Shown here piece after piece: positions 1 through 11,742 of a stretch of 64,000 nt of DNA. Both the position numbers and the translations under genes were made by a program. The first letter of the stretch is position 1. Each line of letters opens with the position of its first letter. The DNA is taken from the NCBI GenBank assembly GCA_036936605.1, contig JAUPFV010000005.1:188974958-189038957 (forward strand), given 5' to 3'. Under the pieces are notes generated by a model. That model saw only the letters and a program-made list of their open reading frames with translations. It did no database searches and was not told the DNA's origin. Source of the DNA: Limnanthes douglasii subsp. nivea (taxonomy: Eukaryota > Streptophyta > Magnoliopsida > Brassicales > Limnanthaceae).

Positions 1-299
1 AGTTATGATAGAATGAATAAGTTGATTAAGTGAGTTGTAATGAATTAGTCAAAGAAATGAAAGTAATATTTAGATGTGAGGAGGAATAAGTTGAAAGTGA
101 AAGTAATAAGTAAAAGAAAATAAAACTCAATGTTGTTGATTATGAAGGTTAGTCGAGTACTACTCAATCAAAGAAAAATAAATGGAAAAAATGTAGCAGA
201 GTATAATATGGATGCCATCTTGTTGTCCATAAGATGGAAAATTATGCTCAAAATTCCGTGCATGAGATGAATTCTTTAGAAACATCTAGATAAATTGTA

Positions 300-1150
300 G
301 TCGTGACTCCATTTAAGAGAGATTTAATCTTGGAATGACATTTGTATGAGGATCGCTCAGATTTCTTGCGGACACTATATGAGATATTTAAGAAACATCA
401 AACTAGTTTATTAGAGTTGAGAATAAAAAAATATGAGTGTCTATTTATCCAAAGTTTCAACAATAAAAGGCTTTGCTATCAGATAGGTAAAAGTTAGATG
501 ATGTTAGACATGAGGATATCGTCAAAGCTCATTTAAATAAATCGAATTTTACATATTTTGATAATCCTACTCTAAATTTAACCCCTTATTTGAAAATATT
601 GCTACTATTTTTATAAAAATAAAGGGAAAACATATATTAAATCACCTCGTCAAATCTTAACTCCAGATAATAGGAGATCCAAGAGGTATTTTGTATCTAT
701 CATAATGATCATAAAACTTTGACTAATGAGTGCTTTCAGTTGCGTGACGAGGTGAAAATTGATAGATAATAGTAAATTGATTCATTTTTAAAAAAAAAGT
801 GAGGAAAAGAATGGTAAAAAAATTAATGAATCATAGAAATAAGAAGAATCATAAGGAAATAAAGAAGAAATGGGAAACATCAGTCGTTACATTGTATTTC
901 AGGTGGAAGTACATTATGAGGAATGAGTTCAACTTCTAAAAATATGCATATGATGAATTTAGAGATTAATTTAATTGATCGGTCGACATATAATCGTTAT
1001 AGAAAGTGGATCATTGATTAGTCCTTACTAATGATAGTTTGAGATGAGTCGTCACCCCTCATGAGAATCCGTTGATCATTAGCTTCGATATTTCAAGGGT
1101 AATGGTAGCTCGAGATTAAATAAATAATAGTATCTGAGATAATATCCTTT
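300..1150 (+). pseudogene. gag and protease remnants of gypsy element A
   Basis: In shifting frames the + strand reads as a gag-like stretch around 400-560 (for example SFNNKRLCYQIG) and then, around 1040-1150, a retropepsin lead-in of the kind found in Tat elements (TPHENPLIISFDISRVMVARVL). The usual D-T/N-G active site after the VL is not readable because the frame breaks there. The reading depends on comparison with the pattern in the better preserved elements of this window. Many stops; not functional. Confidence 0.5.
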
Positions 1151-1479
1151 TGAAGAGCGGTTTTGATTAAGTGATTGGGGTTTCTCTATATAAGTGGGCC
1201 GACAGACAATTAGTTTGTTATGAAGATAAATATTCTAATTCTGTTAGGGAGGCTGATCTTTAAGTGACTATTGGCATGGTATTACCAAAAAGAATTGGAT
1301 AATTTTGTGTTTTGGTAAGTGATACTTTAACTCAATGCAACACATTTATGGTCTGATCATGGCTGCATAGAATATAAAGTACTACTTTTCGGTAATGCCT
1401 CAAGTATCTAGGTGGGATTATTATTGGAGTTATCAAGGGAAGTCAAATAACATATAGGGATTTTTATGCAATTACTTTG

Positions 1480-3060
1480 GATCCTCCAAAATTGACCCCA
1501 TATCAATTGAAGAATCGTCAACCCAGTGAAGGTAATAAAAATTTTAAAAAAATGAACTTAGAGAGGACGTGTAATGTGAGAGGTTTATATTGTTATAAGG
1601 TAATTCCTTTTGGTTTAAAAATGTGCAACTTATCAAAGTCTTGTCAATAGAATATTTTAGGCGCATTTATGGAAGAATATGAAAGCATATATAGATGACA
1701 TGATCGTCAAAAGTAATACCAAATATCCGCAAACTGAAGTTCCATCGAATAAGACAATTTAGCATTTAATTGAATCATTTGAAATGTTATTTTGAAGTTC
1801 AAATGGGAAATTTCTTGGATATATTGTCAGTAAGAATGGAACTGAAGCTGATCATGAGCAGCTTGAAGTATTGTTAAATATGCATCCTATAAAAAACCAT
1901 CAAAGAAATTCTTAAGTTCACTAGACACATTTAACAACTCTATCATGGTTATTTCTAAATCTTTCTAAAATAGTCATAAATGTTTCAAAATCAAAGCTAA
2001 GAGATTTGGTTGGAGTAAGGAGTGTGATGAAGCGTTTCGTGTGTTGAATGATTATTTGACTTCAACATAGATCATTTTATCTCTGGTGTGGTGTGAATCT
2101 TTATATATTTATCTATCGGTGTGTAACAATACGATAAGATCTGTCTTTGTTAGAGAAGTTGATAACGTGCAATAAATGATTTAGAATGTGAATAAAAGTT
2201 TATTTGATGCTGAAAAAAATAATTGAATTTAAAAAAATTGACATTTAGTTTGTTGGTAGCTACAAGGAAGATGAGACATTGTTTTTGTGTGAACACCTTT
2301 TTCTTTGATAAGTATGCTATAAAAATAAGATATCTCAGGAAGACTCAAACGACGTTCGATAGATTTAGTACAGTATGGGATTTTATATGAATGCTATAAA
2401 AATAAGATATCTCAGGAAGACTCAAACGACGTTCGATAGATTTAGGACAGTATGGGATTTTATATGAGCCCCGTACTAAAGTTAAGATGTAAGCAATAGA
2501 AGAGTTTATAAGTAAACTCATTCATAAGAGAATGAATGATGACTAAAGTACACAATCTGATTTAGTAATAGATTTTGAATGGATAGTTGAAGAAGATGGA
2601 GTTTTAGAAGTTGATGGAGGTGAAGCAGAGTTTATCTCGATAACACCATTTGTTGAGTAAATTAAGTAGTCGATACAATTTGGGTTTGATCTTACCAATA
2701 GTTTGGATGAGTATGAGGTTTTTTATAAGGTTTAAAGATATCTCATATTTATGGAATGATTATTCGAGTAAGATTAAATTTGAAATTGATAATAAGTCAA
2801 GCTATTGGTACTTATGAGGCACAGTAAAAATGTATGAGGAGATACTTTGAAGTGTTAAAAGAATGGAAACTCAAATTTGAAAGGGTTGAGTAAGAGAAGG
2901 TGTCTCGTCTTGATAATTTAGGTTTAGACTCGTTAGCAAAGATATTAGTTCTGAGGCATAACCCATTTGTCATTATTGAGTAAAGGCCATCTATAGAACA
3001 AGGAGATCATGATATTCATGTATTAACGATTGGAGTGGCTAATGATTGGAAGAAAGGTTA
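1480..3060 (+). pseudogene. Reverse transcriptase and RNase H of gypsy element A (broken)
   Basis: Reverse transcriptase is recognisable by GLYCYKVIPFGLK (1580-1620) followed by the catalytic box KAYIDDMIVKS (about 1681-1713). FLGYIVSKNGTEAD (1810-1855) marks the end of the thumb. An RNase H-type region follows, with SKECDEAF near 2020, then IQFGFDLTNSLDEYE near 2680-2720 and a typical tail SRLDNLGLDSLAK near 2910. The catalytic YIDD is intact, but several stops, a frameshifting 77-bp tandem duplication and indels make the frame unusable. Confidence 0.8.
2314..2467 (+). repeat. 77-bp tandem duplication inside RNase H
   Basis: Positions 2314-2390 and 2391-2467 are the same 77-bp unit side by side with one substitution (AGTACAG versus AGGACAG). 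The unit encodes part of the RNase H domain. Its length is not a multiple of three, so the duplication by itself shifts the frame. Confidence 0.95.
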
Positions 3061-3079
3061 ATAGTTATTTTTTAAGGAT

Positions 3080-4325
3080 CGGGTGGTTCCAAAAGATAAA
3101 GCTGAGGTTAGAGCGCTGAGAATACGAGCGACTAACTATACAATTCTTGACGATGTTCTTTACATAAAAAATTCTACATGAATATTTTGTGATGTTTAGA
3201 TAAAAAATAGGGATTGTTCGTTCTCCAAGATTTACAGGAAGGTGTTGTTCAGATTCATTGTAGATATAAAATTTTGATCAAGTGTTTTCTCATTGCGGGT
3301 TTTTATTGGCCAAAATTGGCAGGTGATGCTTAGAACATTGTGCAGGGGTGTGGTGTTTGTCAAAAGTATGCTAGAACAAGGCATTTCTCGAACGAACATC
3401 GAACCTATGAGTGTAGTCCCAGTGCCTTTTCATTTTGATAAGTGGGGAATTGATATTGTCGGACCTTTGTCGATGACTACTAGAAAAAGATAATTTTTAT
3501 TAGTATTTATTGCTTATTTTATAATATAAATCAAAGCCAAAGCATTGTCGACAAAAAGAGTGCCGTAAATTTGAGATTGTTTTCGGAGTTAGATTTTATC
3601 AAGGTACTGGGTTCAAAGGATCTTGATGACTGATAATGGACCTCAATCTCAAAACGAAATAATGATGATGTGTTGAAAGGAACACGTGATTGAACATCGG
3701 TTTTTGACCCTTTATTATCCTCAAGCAAACAGACAAGTGGAGGTGACAAATAGAACTATTATTGATGAAATAAAAAACAATATCGACATAGCTAAGAGGA
3801 AATGGTTGGATAAGTGATCAGAAGTATTATGGGCTTATAGAATGAATCATTGGGTTACTACCAAAAGCAGTCCATTTCTCTTTGGTTTATGGGATGGATG
3901 TTATGATTCCAGCAGATATTTTTATATCAAGTCATAGAATACGATATTATTTTGAGGAGGACAACGTGAAAGGTAGATAAATCTTTGTGGATTTCATTGA
4001 AGAGCCTCGAGATCAGGCTCAAGTTAGGGCACATCATTACAATAGTTTACTGAAAAGTATATTCGATTCGAAATTGATGTCAAGAATTTTGAAACAAGAG
4101 GATTTTATTTTGGAAAATATTTACAAGGATCAAAATATAAAAATGCAGAAAAGTTAGCTTCAAAATGGGATAGACTATCGAAAGTTATTTCTAAAAGTCA
4201 TCATGTGGTGTATATATTAAATGATATGAACGACAACATAATAAAGCATCCCTTGAATTGTTACATTTCTCGTGGCCATGAACCGTTTTTAATGAGATAC
4301 ACTATAAGGCCGGTTCGTCAATAAA
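3080..4325 (+). pseudogene. Integrase of gypsy element A (broken)
   Basis: The zinc-binding end reads GFYWPKLAGDA, then GCGVCQKYARTRH (3298-3390). The catalytic core shows FDKWGIDIVGPL (first Asp, about 3433-3470) and MTDNGPQ (second Asp, about 3625-3650). YYPQANRQVEVTNRTI (3713-3760) leads to the Glu region, followed by WLDK-SEVLWAYR. The C-terminal end reads KLASKWDRLSKVISKSHHVVY and then RPVRQ near 4320. A stop follows TTRKR and others are scattered. Catalytic residues are mostly still visible, but the gene is dead. Confidence 0.85.
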
Positions 4326-4465
4326 ATATGATTTTTACCTTTGGAACATATTTAAATTTTGTATATCAGAATCAGAATATAGAGAAAGAAAAACAAATTC
4401 CATGACATATATAAACCTAGTGAAGTAAAGCTACATAAAGGATATCAGATATAATTGTCAAGATC

Positions 4466-4815
4466 TGTGATTGTAGTTAATGAACCAAAGGTTGAAAAAG
4501 AAAATGTTACGTAAGTATGTCATACTATGCCCCGACGTATTAGTCAAAGGTGTGATTGTAGTTGAAAAAACAACCCTAAGGTTGGAAGATCAAAATGTTA
4601 TGCAAGTAGACTATATTATGCTCTTTTTAATAATCAAATTAGCGATTGTAGTTAAAAAACTAGCCTAAGGTTAAAAGACCGAAAGATTACGCATTTATGC
4701 CATATTGTGCCGTGGTTTGTAGTAATCAATTCTTTTATTATGCTTGATATACCAAGCCTAAAGCTAAAAAAGTTGAAAGGTTACACAAGTAGGTCATACC
4801 GAACGGTGACTTAAA
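4466..4815 (+). repeat. Degenerate ~90-bp tandem repeat, 3' region of element A
   Basis: Four diverged units begin near 4466, 4549, 4643 and 4739. Each carries a core like GATTGTAGTTGAAAAA, then CCTAAGGTT, then a motif like GTTACGCAAGTATGTCATA. Unit length is 83-96 bp. The position between integrase and the 3' LTR matches the tandem-repeat-rich 3' regions known from Tat/Ogre-type elements. Confidence 0.7.
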
Positions 4816-4879
4816 ATATCAAAGACTTACCAACAAGTGTAAAAACAAAAATAATTATAGTCATGATGGAGTACAAAAT

Positions 4880-5805
4880 TTATAGTACAAACATTTTCTT
4901 AAACAAATTCCAAAAAAAACTCTGAAAAAGAAAAAAAAAACGTTGATTATGTAACCACCTCGCCAATTTTCTTGTGATAATATGATTAAGGTGGAGGAAT
5001 TTTGTTAGGAGGTTCTTACCATTGATCTTAGTTGCCCGAAGATGTTTCTTGAGTGATTGCCTCGTCAATTGTTTCCTTAGTAGGAGGTACCACAGAAGAG
5101 GATTCCTTGGTAGGTTTGTCATTTTTCCATTTTACGCATCTTTGACTTCTTCATTAATTGATTCAATGCATTTGTTAGGATGTTCATCTTCAAGTATAAA
5201 TTTCTCCTGATTATTCAATTCCATATTGACAGAATAATTTTTTACTACTTTCTACAATTAAAAGTTCACCACCAGCTAAAACAGAATCTTCTTTATCATT
5301 AACAACTTGAACAGTATTACCCTCTACTTCTTATAAAATATTTTTTATTTTTTCGTATTTAGTTTTTTGAAATTAGTAAAAAAATTGAAGTCTTTTAACT
5401 TCAAAGTTTAGAGTGACGATTTGGGCGGTAAAAGTTTTAGTTTGAGTATTGAAACTTTTTTGGTTAAAAAGAGTAGTGTTTTGAGTAATTAGATCGGTGT
5501 TAAAAGTACTCACAGAGGTATCTTTATTTAAATCTAAATTTTGAGAAATCAATTGTTTGTTTTAGCAACTACAACATCGTTTTGAGCTTGCATACTTGCA
5601 ACAGATTTGTCATTGTGATTTCTTCCTTCTTGAGTTTTTCAAAAGCTTGTTTACACTTGTGCAATCGATTTTGAAAAACTATTAATCCATCTCTCGTTTT
5701 CTTAGATTCAATATTGATAAGTTCAGGTTGAAAGTTAGTGATTGCATCAATGTTTGTTGGGGTAATTTCCATATGGGCAAGTGCTACTAAATTTTGAATA
5801 CTCAA
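4880..5805 (-). pseudogene. Antisense, coiled-coil-like ORF remnant in element A
   Basis: Antisense to the gag-pol genes, a broken - strand frame has heptad-like, charged stretches: NRLHKCKQAFEKLKKEEI (5629-5682 area), NTQTKTFTAQIVTLNFEVKRL near 5400-5460, and a basic segment RKQLTRQSLKKHLRATK near 5010-5070. No domain is recognised. Position and orientation (between integrase and 3' LTR, opposite to pol, C-terminus toward integrase) match the antisense ORF of the element at 47.4-57.8 kb. Both may be versions of the antisense ORF described in Tat-type elements; this copy is heavily decayed. Confidence 0.4.
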
Positions 5806-6265
5806 AAAATATTATCATAAATATGGATTAAAAAGAGTTTGAAAATATAATCTAAAAATATATGTGATATTAACACACGGACCTCTAATTGGATTTCAAG
5901 TTGTCAACAGAGGATATGAGATGCTTTCATATTGTTATATAGATCCATGTTGGGACACTAAGACACTTAAGGAGATAGATCAATTATGAGGTTTGAATAT
6001 AGACCGGGAGAGGTGTTCTTGTGTTGGGTTGAGAAGAGGATGCTTTTTAAAAAATAAAAGATGCTACTAACTATAGTACTTTGACTTTTTTTGAAGTAAC
6101 ATTTTATTTTAGGTTTGAGCCGAGGGAGGGGCGAATAAAAGTTTCATATTTATCTTAAATTGCATGTTTCCCTTTTTCTTTTTCTTTGTTTAGTCGGTCA
6201 AATAAGGATGAAAGAGTTTTGTTAGTCTTTGTTGATGGTACACTCAGTATTAGTATCTGTATTAG

Positions 6266-7740
6266 TAAAAGGGGCGATGTTAGGATTGTCAAAAAAACAT
6301 TGACGTTGCATGAATATAAGAAGAGGTTATAGCTCGAAGTTCGTAATCTACAAAAATGAGATCCTACAATATGCCTTTAAAATTAACAATTGTGAAGATA
6401 TTGATCCAATATTTCTCCATGACAAATTGTATCTATAAAATGAGATAAAAAATATCAATTTATTTTGGCTATAACAATTTTTAATGCTTGAACAGATACT
6501 TTGGATTTGTTTCAAGGACCCGGGGACAACATACCCCGCTACACGATGTATAAAATTCTTTTTATCACATACGAGTTCTATAAGACAAACTATAAAAAAG
6601 CTATAAGCTAAGGGATACAATAATTATATAGTTAAAAAGGTTATGCGCCAAAGGATATAACAATTATATAATCTGAAGAACTATACACCAAATAATACAG
6701 AAAGTTGGTAAGTAAAAATGATAATTGAGAAATGAAAGACAATAAATACAAGTTAATTTTTATTATTAAAGCTTTGAATGGTGGATCAGTATTATAAAAA
6801 TTAATAAATAATGGTTGAATAATTATTGATACCGAAAATTATTATAAGCGAAGCTCGTGATTAATAAATACAACATTGTCATGCAAATGACTGTAAACGC
6901 ATGATTTTATGTCAATGAGTGAACATGGCTATAAGCCACACTAATTATCTGAAAATATAATGTGATCATGAAAACTGTTGTAAATACCCAGACTATATGT
7001 CAATTAGGGAACATAGTTATTAGTCAAGCTAATGATCTTTTAAGATCGAGAGACCACTCAAGAAGCTGTAAATTCTCGAGGTCTAAACATCTTGATTATA
7101 AGTTAAGATATAAACTAACCAACTTAAGTAAAGCGACACAGTTATGCGAACTATATTAGCAAAAATAAACAAGTGATAAAATAAGTAAACTGATACAACT
7201 ATATGAGCTATATGAGAAATAATAAAAAAGATACAAGATAAGTTAAGCGACACAATTAAACGAGCAATATGGGAAAAATAACCAAGCTATAAGATAAGTA
7301 AATATACATGGTTAGACGATCCTTAAGATAAACATAACAAGGTTATATAATAAGTAAAGAGACACGATTAAATGATCTACATGAGAAAGAATAAATAAGT
7401 TATAAAATAAATAAAACAACACTGTCTACTAGATGAGCTACATGATAAAGAATAAATGAAGGTGGTTTAAAACAAGTATGCACTAACTAAATAACTCGAA
7501 AGAATAATAAAAGACAGACAAAGTCAAAAGACGAGGTGATCATGATATATTATCTCTTTGATTTTATTATATACGATTATTTAATAAAACGAGGAAGATA
7601 TCCAACTTGACGAACTTAATCCAAATTAAATTAACATATCGACGAACTTTGAGGTAATTCATTAAGCTAAAATCAGATTATTTTACATATATATAAGATT
7701 AAATTATTATAACAGTCTGTTGTATAGGGAAATGATGAGT
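6266..7740 (+). repeat. Polypurine tract and probable 3' LTR of element A
   Basis: TAAAAGGGGCGA at 6266-6277 is a good polypurine tract, directly followed by TGTTAGGATTGTC, a typical LTR start, at 6278. The sequence beyond is AT-rich, non-coding and holds short internal repeats (GCTATAAGC-like units at 6590-6700, a larger array at 7130-7460). The matching 5' LTR is outside the window, so the right end cannot be fixed. Confidence 0.5.
7130..7460 (+). repeat. Degenerate ~60-90-bp tandem array
   Basis: Repeated, variable units contain a core like ATAAGTAAA, GCGACACAATTAAACGAGC and ATGAGAAAGAATAA, each preceded by AGTTATAAAATAA-like sequence. At least four units can be aligned by eye. The array lies within the presumed LTR of element A; no coding sense. 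Confidence 0.6.
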
Positions 7741-7782
7741 ATTTAGGTCTCGTAAAAACAACTGAACATATTAGTTACGTAT

Positions 7783-7973
7783 ATTAAAAAGTTATCGGTG
7801 TTATGTTTGTATCAAAATCGTCATTTTTTTTGTTTTGTTTTGTATCGGTGGTTATTTTTAAGTGACCGCAAAATGTAAATCGCGAGACATAAAAATGACA
7901 ATATATATATATGAAAACAAAACAAGCAAAAATGACCGTCTTTATATAAAAATAATACAAACAACATTTTTAT
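7783..7973. mobile_element. Small foldback element, copy 1
   Basis: Starts ATTAAAAAGTTATCGG and ends in an imperfect inverted copy (AATACAAACAAC then ATTTTTAT). Both arms carry the GTTTGTATCAAAAT / GTCATTTTT / GTTTTGTTTTGT motifs, so the whole segment can fold on itself. Related to the element at 8169-8352. Confidence 0.55.
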
Positions 7974-8168
7974 ACATAGTACAAATTTTGGTGACTAATA
8001 ATACTTGTCCTTTATGTTAACATTACCGATCCACACTAACAAAAAATGCTGTTTCGCTATAGGGTCAAATGTATATGGCTGTAAATTTAGTAGGGAGCTA
8101 GAGATTCGTCATACTGGGAAGGGATGATAACCTTCGTTAGTCACTGGATTTTGGATTTTGTCATGTGT

Positions 8169-8352
8169 ATTAAAAAATATTATAAGTGTTTTTTTTATCA
8201 AAACGGTTATTTTGTTGATTTCGTTTTGTATCTGTCGTCGTTTTTTTGTTTCGATTTGCATTAGTGATCACACGTGAATGGCTACGAATGCAACACAAAA
8301 ACAAAAAAAAATGATTATTTGGATAATAAAAAAACATCAACAATTTTTTAAT
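8169..8352. mobile_element. Small foldback element, copy 2
   Basis: Begins ATTAAAAAATATTATAAG and ends with the inverted form TTGTTTTTTAAT-like sequence at 8341-8352. Internal TATCAAAACGG / GTTTTGTATCTG motifs match copy 1 at 7783. Both lie within 600 bp, suggesting local insertion or duplication of one foldback family. 7974-8168 between them shows nothing recognisable. Confidence 0.55.
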
Positions 8353-8589
8353 ACTCATGATCAATTTTGATAATTATTCAGGATTTTAGTCTTTTGCGAA
8401 AAAAAATTATAAAATAATTTGTATTTACGTATTTTATCTTGCTATCAGATTTGTCTTTTACGAATGTGTAATTAAAATTTATAAGGTATATCCAGTTTTG
8501 TAGATTAGACTCGGATCATATTATTTATTTAAGTCAGCCAAAATATAACTTCTTTTATTTGTATTCAAACCTATCTAAAATTTCATATT

Positions 8590-8870
8590 CTGGTAAATGC
8601 CTTGCTCCTTAATTTTAAAATTATGGTCCTACATAACTCATATTGATCTGTCCCTCTTGCTTTTATTGTTTTGACGATAAGGATAATTCATCTATTATGA
8701 CATGTTTATTATACAACTTCACGTGAAAGTTAAATGTCTTGCTGCTTAATTTTGAAACAAATTGTCCAACATCATTCACATTGATCGGTCTCTCTGGTCT
8801 CTTATATTGATGATAATGACTACTAATGTATTACAACCTTATGGTGTTTTGGACCCAAACAAATAAATGA
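8590..8870 (+). repeat. Diverged two-copy tandem repeat, period about 137 bp
   Basis: AAATGCCTTGCTCCTTAATT near 8595 recurs as AAATGTCTTGCTGCTTAATT near 8732. The following ~70 bp (CATATTGATCTGTCCCTCT versus CACATTGATCGGTCTCTCT) also align. No coding potential seen. Confidence 0.6.
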
Positions 8871-9602
8871 GTCATGTTGGGAAAATGTTTTTATCGTGAT
8901 GCAATGTGTGAATGAGTGGTGGATTCGAGAATCAAAATAGGGGGCTAAAAAAAATCTTATAAAATTTATTCTAACGATTTATTATCGTAAAATGGTTTTA
9001 TTATCAATTTTAAATTATTATTTTATAAAAATGTTTCTCTCATTGTATACAACTACTTAAAGTATTTTTAATATATTTCAATATATTATTTAGTACATAT
9101 AAAAATAAAATTTAACAATTTTTTAAATATTTCTTAATATATTATTTTAAAAAATATTTAGAAAATAAAATACAAAAAAAATATTATATTAAAGAAAGTT
9201 TTGAAAATAGATGAAATTAAGTCAGATTTTTTATGTAAAATATTTTTTTTTTTAAATATATGGAAATAAAATCAAATTTGTAGGAAATATAATTTATAAT
9301 ATGAATAAATTATTTTATTAAGAAAATTCCAAAAATATTTCAATATATATTGTTTAACAAACATGTGTGTAAGCCTATTCAAAAATAAAATTAATATTTT
9401 ATAAATCCAAATCATAATATACTGTTAATTACAATATATAAAGCACTCAAATGAAATATGTTATTGAAAATATACTTTGAAAATATTTTAAAAGATATGA
9501 TTGAAGTATATACAAATTTTCTAACTAAAAAAAATAAGTAAATGTACTCACTAATATGTAAGCTTTTTTATATGTGGACTTTAAATATGAGTTATTTAAG
9601 GC
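8871..9602. other. AT-rich stretch, no gene seen
   Basis: Very AT-rich with many short homopolymers; no frame of note, no family motif and no clear terminal repeat. Probably decayed repeat DNA. Confidence 0.5.
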
Positions 9603-9900
9603 CGTGTTCTTCCTTTTCTCCATTTGGTTTAATTTATTTAATTAAAATTTAATTTATTTTATTAAAATCTCTGTTTTTTTTATTTTCTTCATCTATCTAA
9701 TTAAAATATTTATCTTCTTTTATGTTCTTCCTTTTCTCCCTCCTTTTTAATTTATTTAATTAAAATCGCTTAGTAATATAAATCAATAGAAGAAGACAAA
9801 GATAAAGAAAATATAAAATTTGAGAGAGAAATATTAAACCAAATAAAATCAAAATAAATTATTTCAAAATAAATTGAATAAAAATAATAAGAACACTTAC
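9603..9900. mobile_element. MITE-like element with GTGTTCTT ends
   Basis: Starts CGTGTTCTTCCTTTTCTCC and ends ATAATAAGAACACTTACGG, so short terminal inverted repeats (GTGTTCTT/AAGAACAC) bound about 300 bp. The interior is pyrimidine-rich on the left and purine-rich on the right and can fold back. A second GTTCTTCCTTTTCTCCCTCC motif lies at about 9724. The superfamily cannot be assigned from sequence alone. Confidence 0.55.
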
Positions 9901-10840
9901 GGAATCAACCGAGTTTTATCTGTCGTTTTAATTTTTAAATTAAAATAATAAGTTATAAATATTTTAACCTAAAATTTACCTTTAAAACTACTATTAGCCA
10001 AGATTCTAATTTAAAAATTTCCTTAAAAATAATTATTATCCAAAATTTTAATTTAGAATTTTCCTTAAAATATTCATTAAAAATAATCTTTATTTTATAT
10101 TTTAAAATTAAAAAATTTCTTAAAAATACATAATATCCTAAAATAAACTATATAAATTAACTCATAATTTACGGTAAAACTCTTCTCCGGGCCATATGTA
10201 CGCCCAGAATCGATAAATTCATTTACATATATCATGTCGGTTTTCATATTATTAAATATGTTTATTAAAGATTATTTTATATACGTTAATTCCGTCGAAT
10301 AAAATTAAAGTATTTAAATTATAAACGAAGCTTTTAAATATTGTTTTGATATTTTTGTAATTTTATTTAAATTTTTTATTAGATCTTACAACTAAAATTT
10401 TATTAAAATTATAAACTACATTTTTTAAATTGTTGAAAATTTTAAATATTTAGATCTTTCAACTATTAAATATTTTAAATAGTATATTAAATATTTCAAC
10501 TAATAGTTTATTAGATCTCTAAAATATATATTTGAAATTGTTGGAATGTTTAGATCTTTAGATTTTTTAACTATTAAATATTTTAAATAATTTATTAGAT
10601 TTTTCAACTACTAGTTTATGAGATATTTAGCCTATATCTTTAACAATGTTAGAATCTTTAGATTTTTAGTTCTTTTAGCTATTAGATTTTTTAAATGATT
10701 TATTAATTCTTTCAACTATATCTTTAGATGTTTTAAATAGTTTACTAGATCTCCCAAGTAATAGTTTATTATATCTTTAATTATATATTTAATATTTTCG
10801 GGGAAATATACAAAAGAAACATCATATTTATAGAGAATTT
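9901..10840. repeat. AT-rich tract with degenerate short repeats
   Basis: From 10390 to 10790 variants of AACTATTAAATATTTTAAATA and TAGTTTATTAGATCTTTAAA recur at about 100-110-bp spacing, suggesting an old tandem array. The rest (9901-10390) is AT-rich with no gene. Confidence 0.45.
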
Positions 10841-11240
10841 TCAATTTTAGCGGTTGGAGAAACTCTTATCTAGTTCTCCAACTACTATATTTTTTCAATA
10901 AGTTGGCTAAAACAAATATATGTTTTTGTCAACTTTTTTAAAAATAGTCGTTTTTCCCTTATCAAAATGGTTTTTTTAACCAGTTTTTTTTTGTTTCTTC
11001 TCTTTAAATAAGGTAGAAAAATCCTATATTTCTCATTCATCTCTTAATTCGTCTCTCAAATCATCTATAAAACAATATTGTTTTTCCAAAAGCTATTAAA
11101 CCCAATTACTAAAATCACTTTTATAATCTCTCAAACATCTATATTTTTCTATAATCTTCTTATACGATCTTCGATCAAAATTCATAATCGATCTACTGAA
11201 TCAGGTTTGGTTGATGGTGGAGGATCATTGGTGATTTAAG
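10841..11240 (+). promoter_or_regulatory. Possible Pol II promoter and leader
   Basis: A TATA-like TCTTTAAATAAGG near 11000 is followed by a C/T-rich leader with repeated TCTCAAATC-type motifs to about 11200, then a more G-rich segment. This is the layout of many plant transposon 5' regions, but no ORF begins cleanly after it. Function is an inference from base composition only. Confidence 0.25.
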
Positions 11241-11390
11241 TGCTTGATATACTCTTTTATTTCTTTTATTTGTGCATTTTTTTAATATTTGTTTCATTTA
11301 CTAGTTTTTTATACTACAATCTCTTAGAGAATATCATTATTTAAAAATTTCTCAAACCCAACTATACAATTTCTCAAAACCAACTACTAT

Positions 11391-11742
11391 AATCTCGCAA
11401 ACCAAGGAAAATAAATTATGGAGCATGATAGATAAAGTTTACATTGAAGACCACCAAATTAGAATTGAAATTATTGTTAACAAAACTATGTTGTATTCCG
11501 GATAAGTCTGTGATATTAACTTATAATACACATCATACGAGAAAATATATATCATAAAAAATATAATAATAATAATATTTATTATTATTCTCTTACAGTG
11601 TGTATTATAGCTGATATTAGAGAGTTCTCCAAAATACGACATCGTTTTGCTAACAATAATTTCAATTTCAATTTTATGGTCATCAATGTAAAATTTATCC
11701 ATTATGATTCATAGTTTATTTTCTTTAGTTTGAGAGAGTTAT
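11391..11742. repeat. 350-bp imperfect palindrome (hairpin)
   Basis: The left arm (from about 11391, GGAAAATAAATTATGG) is matched in reverse complement by the right arm (ending near 11742, CCATTATGATTCATAG, TTTATTTTC), centred close to 11565, with roughly three quarters identity over 150 bp per arm. Each arm contains the motif ATTGAAATTATTGTTA or its complement. Read outward, both arms could encode a short peptide beginning like DKxYIxDHxIxIEIIV, which may reflect an inverted duplication of once-coding DNA. A tail at about 11760-11780 repeats the arm end again. Confidence 0.8.

Larger units (their letters stand above)
1..7740 (+). mobile_element. Degenerate Ty3/gypsy (Tat-like) retrotransposon A, 5' end outside window
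   Basis: Gag, protease, reverse transcriptase, RNase H and integrase motifs occur in gypsy order on the + strand from about 0.3 to 4.3 kb, all broken by stops and frameshifts. A long non-pol 3' region follows, then a purine tract at 6266-6277 and a TG that starts a probable 3' LTR at 6278. The long region between integrase and LTR, the tandem repeats in it and the antisense coiled-coil remnant resemble Tat-lineage elements and the better preserved element at 47.4-57.8 kb. The 5' LTR lies left of the window, and the 3' LTR end is uncertain, so the right boundary is a guess. Confidence 0.7.

Noticed and set aside
6348..6620. 90-codon - strand frame
   Set aside because: Falls in the presumed LTR of element A; no motif and repeated AT-rich units.
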